Shown one piece after another: positions 43,443-51,740 of a stretch of DNA of 64,000 nt. Position numbers and translations under genes: made by a program. The stretch covers positions 29,972-93,971 of the forward strand of contig CAJUSI010000020.1 in NCBI GenBank assembly GCA_910589035.1, given 5' to 3'. The notes under the pieces were generated by a model. That model searched no databases, had not been told where the DNA came from, and saw only the letters and a program-made list of their open reading frames with translations. Position 1 is the stretch's first letter, and the number at the start of each line of letters is the position of its first letter. This stretch comes from an uncultured Acetatifactor sp. GTDB lineage: Bacteria > Bacillota > Clostridia > Lachnospirales > Lachnospiraceae.

Positions 43443-45296
43443 TCAGCGCGGCCGCACCTCAATGGCGTCGAATCTGCACAGCTTTGCGCACAGTCCGCAG
43501 CCGTTGCACATGGTCTCGTCAATGGATACCGTACCGTCCCCGTTCTTTGTCAAAGCGGGGCATCCGGGACGCAGGCAGGCGCCGCATTTTCTGCATTTCT
43601 CCGAAACAGGAACGCATAGATCGGGGAAGGTAACCCCCTTCAGCAGCACGCAGGGCGCTTTGGTGATAATCACCGACACCGCATCCCGGGCCGTCTCCCG
43701 GCGGAAGGCCTCCTCCAGCCCGTCCAGGTCGAAAGCGCTGATTTCATATACATGCTCAATGCCGAGGCTGCGGCACAGATTCATGATATTGATAGCCGGA
43801 ACCACCTGGCCCTTCAGAGTCTTGCCCGTAGCCGCATGATCCTGGTGCCCGGTCATACCCGTGGTGGAGTTGTCCAGAATCACCACGGTTCCGCAGGACT
43901 GGTTATAGACCATATTCATCAGAGAGTTAATTCCTGTATGCATAAAGGTGGAATCCCCTATGACAGCCACCCAGTTCCTGATATATTCCTTCCCTCTGGC
44001 CTTCTCCATGCCGTGGAGAGTGCTGATGCTGGATCCCATGCAGATAGTGGTATCCACCACGCCAAGAGGTGCCACCGCCCCCAGAGTATAGCAGCCGATA
44101 TCCCCTGCAGCGTGAATTTTTAAACGGTTCAGCACGGAATATACGCTTCGATGGGGACAGCCAGGACAGAGAATGGGCGGTCTGGCCGGAACATTGGCAG
44201 CGGCCAGGGGGGACTGCCCCGGCGCGCCCTCTCCGGATGTTCTGCCGGATGGCTGCGCCCCTCCTGCCCCGTCCGAATGCGCCTGGCCGATTACAGTCAT
44301 TCCCGGCACATTCCGGCATTCCGCGGCTCTGTATTCCGGCACCCGGGTGCGAATCATATTGGCACTGTATTCCCCCTGAACCGTAAAGAGCTCCTTGCCT
44401 GCAGCTTTCAAAATGCCCCAGGACTTCACCTGCTCCTCGATGACAGGCTCCAGCTCCTCAAATATGTACAGACGGTCCACCTTCGCGGCAAATTCCTCTA
44501 TCAGCTTCCTGGGTAAAGGATGTACCAGTCCCAGTTTCAGGATGCTGGCCTCCGGCATGGCCTCCCGCACATACTGATACGGAATGCCGCCGGTAATGAA
44601 GCCCACTGACAGATCCCGGTACTCCGCCCGGTTCAAGGGCATGGTGCAGGCATCCTCCGCCAGCTTCTTCATCCGCTCCTCCACCACAATATGGCGTTTG
44701 ATGGCATTCCCCGGCATCATCACGTATTTGGCGGTATTGCGTTCATAAGGAAACGGTTCTTTTTCCGTCCTCTCCTGCAGCTCCACAATGCCCTGGGAAT
44801 GGGAAAGCCTGGTGGTGGAACGCACCATCACCGGCGTATCGTACTCCTCGCTTATCTCAAAGGCAATTTTCGTGAAATCCCTGGCCTCGGCGCTGTCCGA
44901 TGGCTCCAGCACCGGAATCATGGCCGCCCTGGCCACCATCCGGCTGTCCTGCTCGTTCTGGGAGCTGTACATGCCCGGATCGTCCGCGGCTACAATCACC
45001 ATGCCTCCGCCCACCCCCGCATAAGCCGCCGTAAAAAGCGGGTCGGACGCCACGTTAACCCCCACATGCTTCATGGAGCACATGGAACGCACTCCGGCAA
45101 TGGACGCACCGATGGCCACCTCCGCCGCCACCTTCTCATTGGGGGACCACTCCGCATACACCTGGTCATATTTTGCAAGCGCTTCACTGATTTCCGTGCT
45201 GGGCGTACCCGGATAGGCCGCCGACACTTTTACTCCAGCCTCATAGGCTCCTCTCGCTATGGCCTCATTGCCAAGCAGTATCTTCTTCTCCGTCAA
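43443..45296 (-). CDS. iorA: Indolepyruvate:ferredoxin oxidoreductase, alpha subunit
   Basis: The 617-aa thiamine-diphosphate and iron-sulfur subunit. The N-terminal domain has AAYPGTPSTEI and EWSPNEKVAAEVAIGAS; the ThDP domain has CPGCPHRSVY, GDIGCYTLG and GDSTFMHTGINSL...NSTTGMTGHQ. The C-terminus has two cluster motifs, CRKCGACLRPGC and CNGCGLCAKLC. A Gly/Ala/Pro-rich linker (about residues 345-375) sits between domains. TTG start after GAGGAGG. The leader of about 240 nt carries a likely attenuator. Confidence 0.95.
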   Translation of the reverse strand: MTEKKILLGNEAIARGAYEAGVKVSAAYPGTPSTEISEALAKYDQVYAEWSPNEKVAAEVAIGASIAGVRSMCSMKHVGVNVASDPLFTAAYAGVGGGMVIVAADDPGMYSSQNEQDSRMVARAAMIPVLEPSDSAEARDFTKIAFEISEEYDTPVMVRSTTRLSHSQGIVELQERTEKEPFPYERNTAKYVMMPGNAIKRHIVVEERMKKLAEDACTMPLNRAEYRDLSVGFITGGIPYQYVREAMPEASILKLGLVHPLPRKLIEEFAAKVDRLYIFEELEPVIEEQVKSWGILKAAGKELFTVQGEYSANMIRTRVPEYRAAECRNVPGMTVIGQAHSDGAGGAQPSGRTSGEGAPGQSPLAAANVPARPPILCPGCPHRSVYSVLNRLKIHAAGDIGCYTLGAVAPLGVVDTTICMGSSISTLHGMEKARGKEYIRNWVAVIGDSTFMHTGINSLMNMVYNQSCGTVVILDNSTTGMTGHQDHAATGKTLKGQVVPAINIMNLCRSLGIEHVYEISAFDLDGLEEAFRRETARDAVSVIITKAPCVLLKGVTFPDLCVPVSEKCRKCGACLRPGCPALTKNGDGTVSIDETMCNGCGLCAKLCRFDAIEVRPR

Positions 45297-45466
45297 TTTC
45301 TTCCTCCTCGCTGTTTACGGCGCAGCACTCCTGCCGCCGGCTTTCCATACAAAGGCAGGCTTCCAGCTGCCCTTCCGCTATTAAGCTGCTTTCCTTCCCT
45401 GCGGCGATCCCAGACCCGGACAAGCGGGAACCGGAAAAATACTGTCCTGACCTGTGCTCCGCAGGA

Positions 45467-45505
45467 ATAAAAAGGAGACTGCAGCACCGCATGCCACTCG
45501 TCTCC
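45467..45505 (-). terminator. Possible attenuator in the iorAB leader
   Basis: On the minus strand, GGAGAC and GTCTCC arms (45500-45505 and 45474-45479) with a partly paired 20-base interior are followed by TTTTTAT. It lies roughly 30-70 nt after the predicted transcription start and 170 nt before iorA, so it would end transcripts prematurely. Confidence 0.6.
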
Positions 45506-45543
45506 CTGAATGACTGAATTATCATTGCCCGCTTTTTCGTCTT

Positions 45544-45572
45544 ATTATACTAAAGGTATAGTGAAATGGCAA
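45544..45572 (-). promoter_or_regulatory. Promoter of iorAB
   Basis: Minus strand: TTGCCA (45567-45572), 17-base spacer, perfect TATAAT (45544-45549). Confidence 0.8.
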
Positions 45573-45654
45573 TGTTTTTGCGGAAGTTTCCGGCGGAAAA
45601 CTTTGCCGGCACTTTCCCTCCGGCAATATAAAGCAGCCCGCTCAGGAGTGTGCT

Positions 45655-46161
45655 TCACATTTCCGCCTGCCTGCGTTTTTCCTTTTCCAGCTTATTGCGC
45701 TCCCTCAGATTTGAAAAAAAGTTTTTCAGAATTTCCGAGCATTCCTCTTCCAGTACGCCCCTGGTCACAGAAGCCTGGTGGTTGAAACCGGGCATTTCCA
45801 GGATGTTCAGGACGGAACCGCCGCAACCGGCTTTGGGATTCATACAGCCCATGACGACCTCGGGAATACGGGCCTGGATGATGGCGCCTGCGCACATCTG
45901 GCAGGGCTCCAGGGTGATGTAGATGGCGCATTCCTCCAGACGCCAGTCGCCGATATATTTGCTGGCTTTCCGAATGGCGGTGATCTCCGCGTGGGCCAGG
46001 GTATTCTTGTCCGTATTGCGCCGGTTATAGCCCCGGCCGATGATTTTTCCCTGATGGACGATGACGCAGCCGATGGGGACCTCCCCCAGGGCGTACGCTT
46101 TTTTCGCCTGCTTCAGGGCCTCTCTCATATATTTTTCCTGAATGTTCAAGATAACTGCCAT
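45655..46161 (-). CDS. tadA: tRNA-specific adenosine deaminase
   Basis: Converts A34 of tRNA-Arg(ACG) to inosine. The 168-aa deaminase has the zinc motifs HAEITAIRKA and PCQMCAGAI, the proton-shuttling Glu within HAE, and the family signature GCMNPKAGCGGSVLNIL. AAAGGAAAACC precedes the ATG. It stands alone and is convergent with nothing nearby; the gap to the next gene holds two small hairpins near 46266 and 46290. Confidence 0.93.
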   Translation of the reverse strand: MAVILNIQEKYMREALKQAKKAYALGEVPIGCVIVHQGKIIGRGYNRRNTDKNTLAHAEITAIRKASKYIGDWRLEECAIYITLEPCQMCAGAIIQARIPEVVMGCMNPKAGCGGSVLNILEMPGFNHQASVTRGVLEEECSEILKNFFSNLRERNKLEKEKRRQAEM

Positions 46162-46520
46162 ATGGTTTTCCTTTTCTCTTCACTTCGCAGAAATATTGAT
46201 TCTGCCAAATATCCGTTAAAACGGCCATCGGCTCTTCGGACAATGGCCGGACCCTGATAAATGAAGCTGCGCTTCATGGGAAAATGAGGACACAGGATGT
46301 CCGGCGGAATCTGTTCCGTGCCGGCCGAAGCGGAGCGCAGACAGCAAAATCACGAAAACATTATAACACAAAATATACGGGAATTGGTAAACGGATTAAA
46401 ATGCTTTCAAAAAATCAATGAAAAGAGAATGGATAAAAGAGGCATGGCATCCCTGTTGATTAGTGGCAAACCGATTGCGATTTATCGGTAATTTATTTGC
46501 TACGGCAGAGCAAAGGCTGC

Positions 46521-46549
46521 TTGACAAATACTTTTCATCGTGCTATACT
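46521..46549 (+). promoter_or_regulatory. Promoter of the Ala T-box transcript
   Basis: Perfect TTGACA (46521-46526), 17-base spacer, TATACT (46544-46549) preceded by TG. Confidence 0.9.
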
Positions 46550-46555
46550 TCCAAT

Positions 46556-46843
46556 CAATTTAAAACAAAAAGGCTTTGACGAGGAATAGTAGGTATCAGG
46601 GATTTCACAGAGAGAAGATGGCTGGTGCGAATCTTCAATGAACTGATATGGAAGCAGCCTCCGAGCTGTGAACCGAACGGATTTATCTCAGTAGGCTTCA
46701 ACGGAGTTCCCCCGTTAACGCAGGAAACAGTATCGGAGAAATCCCGTATTGGCAGAGTGCAGAGAAATCTGAAATCAGGTGGTAACACGGACAGGAAAGT
46801 TCGCCCTAAGTTGGTATTATATCAGCTTGGGGTTTTTGTTTTG
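46556..46843 (+). promoter_or_regulatory. T-box leader (tRNA-Ala) of the broken alaS gene
   Basis: All hallmarks are present: GACGAGGAATAGTAGG at the 5' end and ACAGAGAGAAGATGGCTGGTGCGAATCTTC in stem I (46597-46634). The specifier segment GAAGCAGCCTCCGAG contains GCA (46654-46656) and GCC, both Ala codons. The T-box word AGGTGGTAACACGGAC is at 46780-46795, and a terminator CCCTAAGTTG...CAGCTTGGGG is followed by TTTTTGTTTT. It is intact although the gene behind it is not. Confidence 0.9.
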
Positions 46844-46880
46844 GAAAAATTTTGAAAAATGTCGGAAAGGAGAACGAAGC

Positions 46881-47829
46881 ATGACAGCAAATGAATTGAG
46901 AACCATGTATGTAAACTTTTTCAAAGAAAGGGGGCATAAGGAAATCGCATCCGCGTCGCTTCTCCCGGAGAACGATCCCACTGTTTTGTTTACCACTGCG
47001 GGAATGCATCCGCTGGTACCTTATCTGCTGGGCGAGAAGCATCCCGGCGGAAAGAGGCTTACGGACGTTCAGAAGTGCGTAAGGACGGAAGACATCGATG
47101 AGGTGGGGGACGATACCCATTGCACCTTTTTTGAAATGTTGGGGAACTGGTCGCTGGGAGACTATTTTAAACAGGAAGCCATTTCCATGAGTTTTGACTT
47201 TCTGACCAATTATCTCCATATTCCCGTGGAAAAACTGGCGGTGACGGTATTTGAAGGCGATGAGCTGGCTCCGGCCGATGTGGAGGCAGAAGAAATCTGG
47301 AAAAGCCTTGGGCTGAAAAAGGACCGGATTTTCCGATACGGAAGAGAGAATAACTGGTGGGGACCGGCCGGGCAGACCGGGCCCTGCGGGCCGGACACGG
47401 AAATCTTCTACGATATGGGCAAACCCGAATGCGGACCGGATTGCGGTCCGTCCTGCCAATGCGGTGTCCCAGAGAGGCAGCAACATTACTTCTGAGCGCC
47501 TAAGGTTTGATTTTTCTTTTGGCCGGAAGGTCACAAAGGAGGAGCTGGAAAAAGTCGAGGCCATCGTAAATGAAGCCATCCGGAAAAAGATCGATGTCAT
47601 TCTGGAAGAGATGACTCCCGGGAAAGCTTATGAAGAAGGCGCTGTCGGCGTTTTTTCGGAGAAGTATGGAGAAATGGTCAAAGTGTACACAATCCCCGGA
47701 TATTCTAAAGAGATCTGCGGCGGTCCACATGCTGAAAATACGGGAGAGCTTGTTTCCTTTAAAATTATAAAGGAAGAGGCATCCTCTGCCGGTGTCAGAC
47801 GAATTAAGGCCGTTATTCATGAGCCTTAA
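46881..47829 (+). pseudogene. alaS: alaS remnant: N-terminal catalytic part joined out of frame to the C-terminal editing part
   Basis: The first part (46881-47463) encodes about 195 residues of alanyl-tRNA synthetase: MTANELRTMYVNFF, FTTAGMHPLVPYLLGEKHPGG, CTFFEMLGNWSLGDYF and GPAGQTGPCGPDTEIFYDMG. It then jumps, at GGTGTCCCAG near 47462-47471 and with a frame change, to the editing domain: SQRGSNITSERLRFDFS and the zinc Cys/His motif ICGGPHAENTGEL. Several hundred residues are missing. GGAAAGGAG still precedes the ATG. A functional alaS must exist elsewhere. Confidence 0.88.
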
Positions 47830-47902
47830 TATATACTCATGAACGAAGCAAGTGCCAATCTAAATGTATACAAATCCTGAGCGGGGCGTATTTGCAGCCG
47901 TA

Positions 47903-47931
47903 TTGAAAGAACGGATAATCTATGGTAGTAT
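47903..47931 (+). promoter_or_regulatory. Possible promoter of rhaM
   Basis: TTGAAA (47903-47908), 17-base spacer, TAGTAT (47926-47931), about 95 bases before rhaM. Confidence 0.45.
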
Positions 47932-48026
47932 AAAATTGAAAATCCGGCGCAGGTGAGGAAGAGACCGGAAGAAGTTCTGTAAGGAATGCGGAATGACAGA
48001 TTAAGTCGATATTCAGGAGGTGTATT

Positions 48027-48338
48027 ATGATCAAAGGATTTAAAATGAAGCTTTATCCCGGCCAGGAAGCGGAGTATGAGAAGAGACATAACGAACTATG
48101 GCCCGAGATGCAGGACATGATTCACGAGCACGGCGGAAAGAACTACACCATTTTTCTGGACAGGGAGACTCTGACCCTTTTCGGCTATATAGAAATAGAG
48201 GACGAGGAGCTCTGGGCAAAGGGGGCTGATACGGCAATCAACCGCAAATGGTGGGACTTCATGGAGGATATCATGGAGACCAACCCCGACAACAGCCCGG
48301 TGAGCGTGGATTTGCAGACGGTATTTCATCTGGATTAA
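48027..48338 (+). CDS. rhaM: L-rhamnose mutarotase
   Basis: Interconverts the anomers of L-rhamnose before isomerisation. The 103-aa ferredoxin-like protein has the conserved MKLYPGQEAEYEKRHNELWPEM, the catalytic His in RHNELWPE, TLFGYIEIED, and the C-terminal KWWDFMEDIMETNPDNSP. AGGAGG is seven bases before the ATG. No other rhamnose gene is adjacent; together with fucU at 51741 it points to use of deoxyhexoses, such as those from host or plant glycans. Confidence 0.95.
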   Translation: MIKGFKMKLYPGQEAEYEKRHNELWPEMQDMIHEHGGKNYTIFLDRETLTLFGYIEIEDEELWAKGADTAINRKWWDFMEDIMETNPDNSPVSVDLQTVFHLD

Positions 48339-48382
48339 AACTTATCTTTCCACCGGCGAGACCACTGTCCAATACGATCGGC

Positions 48383-49225
48383 TTACGCCTCTGAGGAAGA
48401 CTGCTTCCAGCGCTTCCTCAGAGACAGGATTCCCGCCGCGCAGGCAATAGCCACCGCGGTCAGCAGGATGTAGACCAGAAGATAAGCCGTGGAGGCGGAG
48501 AGCCTGTTCCCCAGAGCCGGCGAGGCCAGTCCGTTTAGCATCGGAGCCGCGAAATCCACTGCCGTATGGAGCAGGAGGCAGATCAGCAGGCCCTGGAGAT
48601 CCTTTCCGTTTCGGACGGAATAGCAGACCAGGAGACTCAGAAAAACGTGAAATACCATGGTGAGGATTCGCTCATATCCCGCCAGATAGAACATAAGGGG
48701 GCCGGAGGAAAGGAGGGTGCTCTGAAGCTGAAGCAGGGGGGAAATATCGCTTCCCAGCGCCGCAGCCTGGCTCACGACTTCTTCGAAGGCTCCGGTATTG
48801 ATCAGCATTATATACAGCAGATTGTTGATATAGGTTATTCCGATTAAGAGTATGGCTTCGATGCCCCCGTGCCCCAGACCCGCTGCGAAGCCTCTTTCAA
48901 AGCTCAGCTTCTTTTTCAGGATCCGGGCCACGGCGTATCTCCCAGCCGCCTCAAAGAGCCCTGCCGTAAACGCCAGGGCAAGGCAGTACAGAATATAATG
49001 GCTGGCGGCAAAGGACCGGAAGCCTTCGTTCAGGGACAGGAGATTCAGCAGGGGGATCCGTATTACTATCTGGAATACGAAGAATCCCGCGGCTCCCAGC
49101 AGCCAGGCTGTCCAGACGCCCTTTCCCTTATTTTTTATCCCATATACAAGATAGAGTGCAACGGGCAGTACCAGGCTGATAAACAGGGTGACGCATACGG
49201 CTGCGATTACGGAATTACTGACCAT
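48383..49225 (-). CDS. YhfC family intramembrane metalloprotease-like protein
   Basis: A 280-aa membrane protein with about seven or eight hydrophobic helices, related to CPBP/YhfC abortive-infection-type membrane proteases. Conserved intramembrane residues appear in FEAAGRY (Glu, Arg), GHGGIEA (two His and a Glu) and HTAVDFAAP (His). The function is not established; relatives modify peptides or bacteriocins. The start at 49225 fits GGAGG at eight bases. Transcription comes from a strong promoter whose -10 lies inside a long palindrome, so it is probably repressed by a DNA-binding protein. Confidence 0.85.
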   Translation of the reverse strand: MVSNSVIAAVCVTLFISLVLPVALYLVYGIKNKGKGVWTAWLLGAAGFFVFQIVIRIPLLNLLSLNEGFRSFAASHYILYCLALAFTAGLFEAAGRYAVARILKKKLSFERGFAAGLGHGGIEAILLIGITYINNLLYIMLINTGAFEEVVSQAAALGSDISPLLQLQSTLLSSGPLMFYLAGYERILTMVFHVFLSLLVCYSVRNGKDLQGLLICLLLHTAVDFAAPMLNGLASPALGNRLSASTAYLLVYILLTAVAIACAAGILSLRKRWKQSSSEA

Positions 49226-49335
49226 TTTCATTTCCTCCATTCGTGGACGCCATTTTTACCTTATCCGGAAGCCGGAAATCGTTCCCCGAATATGATTTCG
49301 CGGTAGTTCGGATAACCGGGCGCTGTATCCAATAA

Positions 49336-49393
49336 AATAGAATGTACTTAGCATTGCTAAATACATTCTATTACATAAACAATAAGATGTCAA
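49336..49393 (-). promoter_or_regulatory. Promoter and palindromic operator of the YhfC-type gene
   Basis: Minus strand TTGACA (49388-49393), 17-base spacer, TAGAAT (49365-49370). The -10 falls in the right arm of a 37-bp nearly perfect palindrome (49336-49372): outer arms AATAGAATGTA/TACATTCTATT and inner TTAGCA-T-TGCTAA, with one mismatched pair. This is a typical repressor-site position. Confidence 0.8.
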
Positions 49394-49416
49394 TGGGGGA
49401 GAGATTCATTTTACAG

Positions 49417-50406
49417 CTATTTTACATCATTGGGGCTTTCCTTTCCTGCCAGAAAATCCATTGCATTCTGCAATGTGGTAACGGCGATGGCCTCCAGGGC
49501 CTCCCTGGTGAAAAATCCCTGGTGGGAGGTAATCATTACATTGGGGAAGGAGAGGAGCCTGGCAGTGGTGGAATGCTCCAGAATTTCATCGGAGCGGTCC
49601 TCAAACACGTTGTTGGTCTCCTCCTCATACACATCTAGGCCCACTCCGGCAAATTTGTGCATGCGGATTCCCTCGATGAGATCGTCCGTTTTCACCAATG
49701 CGCCCCGGGAAGTATTCACCAGAATGACGCCGTCCTTCATCTTTTTGATGGTATCGATGTTGACCAGGTGATAGGTGGAGTCCATCAGGGGGCAGTGGAG
49801 GGAGATGAGATCACTCTCGGAGAGAAGACGCTCCAGGGGAACATATTCCACAAAGCTTTTCAGGGATTCGTTTTCATAGACATCATAGGCCAGCACCTTC
49901 ATTCCGAAGCCGTGGCAGATGCGGCACATGGCGGCGCCGATTTTACCCGTGCCGATGATGCCGGCGGTTTTCTGGTAGAAATTAAAGCCCATGAGGCCGC
50001 TTAAGCTGAAATCGTTCTCTCTCACTTTATTATAGGCCTTGTACAGGCGGCGGTTGCTGGCCAGGGCCAGCGCCATGGCGTGCTCTGCCACGGCCTCCGG
50101 GGAATAGCCGGGGACTCTCTTGACAGGAATGTCATATTTCTTCGCGGTCTCCAGGTCTACATTGTTGAATCCGGCGCAGCGCATCAGGACCAGCCGGACT
50201 TTTTTTGCGTGGAGAATTTCCAGGGTCTGGGTGCCCACGTCGGAGCTGACGAAGGCGCATACGGCGTCAAAGCCCTCCGCCAGAGCGGCGGTTCTGGGAT
50301 CCAGATCGGATTTGGTATACTCCACGGTGATTTCCGGGAAGGCTTCCAGGGCAGCGTCAAAGCTCTCCCGGTCATAATTCTTGGTGTCATAAAATAAAAT
50401 TTTCAT
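49417..50406 (-). CDS. ldhA: D-2-hydroxyacid dehydrogenase, probable D-lactate dehydrogenase
   Basis: Reduces pyruvate to D-lactate with NADH. The 329-aa protein has the GTGKIGAAMCRI nucleotide-binding loop, the catalytic Arg in NTSRGALVKT, Glu in YEEETNN, and His in TSHQGFFTREAL. The AGFNNVDLETAK and YSPEAVAEHAMAL motifs are as in LdhA and fermentative D-lactate dehydrogenases. Related 2-hydroxyisocaproate enzymes cannot be excluded. A possible promoter (ATGACA-17-CAATAT) lies in the 70 bases upstream. It would compete with PFL for pyruvate. Confidence 0.88.
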   Translation of the reverse strand: MKILFYDTKNYDRESFDAALEAFPEITVEYTKSDLDPRTAALAEGFDAVCAFVSSDVGTQTLEILHAKKVRLVLMRCAGFNNVDLETAKKYDIPVKRVPGYSPEAVAEHAMALALASNRRLYKAYNKVRENDFSLSGLMGFNFYQKTAGIIGTGKIGAAMCRICHGFGMKVLAYDVYENESLKSFVEYVPLERLLSESDLISLHCPLMDSTYHLVNIDTIKKMKDGVILVNTSRGALVKTDDLIEGIRMHKFAGVGLDVYEEETNNVFEDRSDEILEHSTTARLLSFPNVMITSHQGFFTREALEAIAVTTLQNAMDFLAGKESPNDVK

Positions 50407-50477
50407 TCGAAACCTCTCTTTCTTTCTGTAAGATATTGTTGCACATTTTACCGGATGTCATTCCCATTTGAGGGATT

Positions 50478-50795
50478 TTACAGGCCTCGGATAATGCTCA
50501 GGTAATCCTGTCTTTGATCCACTACCGAATACAGGATGATTTCCTTCCGGGTTTCATTCACTTTGTAGAAAACCAGATTTTTTCCCAGGATCAACACTTT
50601 GTATCCCTGCCTTTTTAATACAGGATATCGGGGTTCCGTTCCCAACTCAGGGTTATCTGCCAAAGCCAGAATGCCTTTTTCCAGATCATCCAATTTCTGA
50701 AGGGCTATCTCTTTACCGAATTTTTCTGCAATATACAGGATGATACTTCTGATTTGGGAATCAGCCACATCCGTCCGAAATATTTTATACTTCAA
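50478..50795 (-). CDS. RelE/ParE family toxin
   Basis: Toxin of a type II toxin-antitoxin pair; ParE proteins poison gyrase while RelE relatives cut mRNA. The 105-aa product fits ParE better: an N-terminal FRTDVADSQIRSIILYIAEKFG helix pair (residues 6-27), PELGTEPRYPVLKRQGYKVL, and the C-terminal VFYKVNE and QDYLSIIRGL. It starts inside the antitoxin gene (4-base overlap), the usual arrangement. Confidence 0.9.
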   Translation of the reverse strand: MKYKIFRTDVADSQIRSIILYIAEKFGKEIALQKLDDLEKGILALADNPELGTEPRYPVLKRQGYKVLILGKNLVFYKVNETRKEIILYSVVDQRQDYLSIIRGL

Positions 50796-51076
50796 ATGGA
50801 ACCCTCCCGCAGTATAGTTTTCAAATCCTCAAAAGTCTCGCAGACTGGCGCAACTCTTCCGCTTTTTACATCATCTTCTGCTTCGGCAAGAATTTCCAGA
50901 AGTTCAATTCGGGCTTTCATCCGTTTATATTCCTCATAAGCCAGCGAGACGGTATCTCCCCTGCCATTTACTGTCACGATGACTACGGCATTATCTTCCC
51001 TGCATTGCTTTGATATTTCATTATAATGATTTCTTAAATCCGCTGATGGTCTGATGGTTTCCTGCAATGACAGCAT
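50792..51076 (-). CDS. Phd/YefM-type antitoxin
   Basis: Neutralises the adjoining toxin and represses the operon. The 94-aa protein begins with a DNA-binding Phd/YefM domain (LQETIRPSADLRNHYNEIS, VIVTVNGRGDTVSLAYEEY), then a helix and a toxin-binding tail. GGAGG is eight bases before the ATG. Promoter and operator lie within the 90 bases upstream. Confidence 0.9.
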   Translation of the reverse strand: MLSLQETIRPSADLRNHYNEISKQCREDNAVVIVTVNGRGDTVSLAYEEYKRMKARIELLEILAEAEDDVKSGRVAPVCETFEDLKTILREGSI

Positions 51077-51105
51077 TTCAATACCTCCATTTATTTGATA
51101 GACAT

Positions 51106-51166
51106 ATTATATCATCATATGCCTATATCTTCAAGATTCTATTATCAAAATTCTATAATAGAATCT
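51106..51166 (-). promoter_or_regulatory. Promoter and operator of the toxin-antitoxin pair
   Basis: Minus strand TTGAAG (51129-51134), 17-base spacer, perfect TATAAT (51106-51111). Directly upstream is a perfect 12-bp inverted repeat AGATTCTATTAT/ATAATAGAATCT (51134-51145 and 51155-51166) with a nine-base centre, the likely binding site of the antitoxin for autorepression. Confidence 0.8.
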
Positions 51167-51369
51167 ATAATATGTCTTTTTCGATAATTTAAAACTTGCG
51201 ATTGTGCTTCTGTTGAAAATGTCTTATAATGATGCTGATCCAGGGAATTCTGTTGCTGCGGGAGGGCACCTTTTTCTTTTTACGCCGTCCGGCGGTATGG
51301 GCGGATATTTCTTTGGGTGCGGGAAGTAATTGCGGCAGTACGTTAGTATGAATGGGAGGGAGAAGCCAT

Positions 51370-51591
51370 ATGGATCAGGAGAAAATGGTGGAGGATATTT
51401 TAAGGCATCTGGACAGGGAGACGCAGATGGGGGTGGTCCGCATGAGCGTTGAGATGGACGAGGACAGAAGCGGGGGCGGCGAGGTTTCCCATAAATGCTG
51501 TAATATGTACGGGCGTCCCGCCAACGAGACGGTGGGGCTGCTGGACTGCTACACGGATATGAATGCGGGCAGGCCGGATAATGAGAGATAA
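51370..51591 (+). CDS. Small protein similar to the pflB companion (73 aa)
   Basis: Function unknown. The first 33 residues (MDQEKMVEDILRHLD, then MGVVRMSVEMDED) align without gaps to the first 33 of the protein at 25-228, with roughly half identical. The rest differs but keeps a Cys pair (HKCCNMYG) and a further Cys (LLDCYTD). GGGAGGGAG lies eight bases before the ATG. It is followed 149 bases later by fucU. It may be a second member of a family linked to glycyl-radical or sugar metabolism; this is speculation. Confidence 0.7.
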   Translation: MDQEKMVEDILRHLDRETQMGVVRMSVEMDEDRSGGGEVSHKCCNMYGRPANETVGLLDCYTDMNAGRPDNER

Positions 51592-51740
51592 GAAACTATC
51601 GACAGGTTTTTTGAGACAGCTCCTGAGGGGAAAGGAAAGTCCGGGGGGAATTTTGGCTTCGGTTTATCCGGGCCAGGAAACAGGGCGGGAAAGAGTAAAT
51701 ACAATAAAATATTAAAATAAGAACAGGAGGAAAGAAAATT

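Noticed and set aside
45265..45525. An 86-codon frame covering the iorAB leader
   Set aside because: Runs through the attenuator hairpin and into iorA in another frame, with no ribosome site; a leader peptide cannot be supported.
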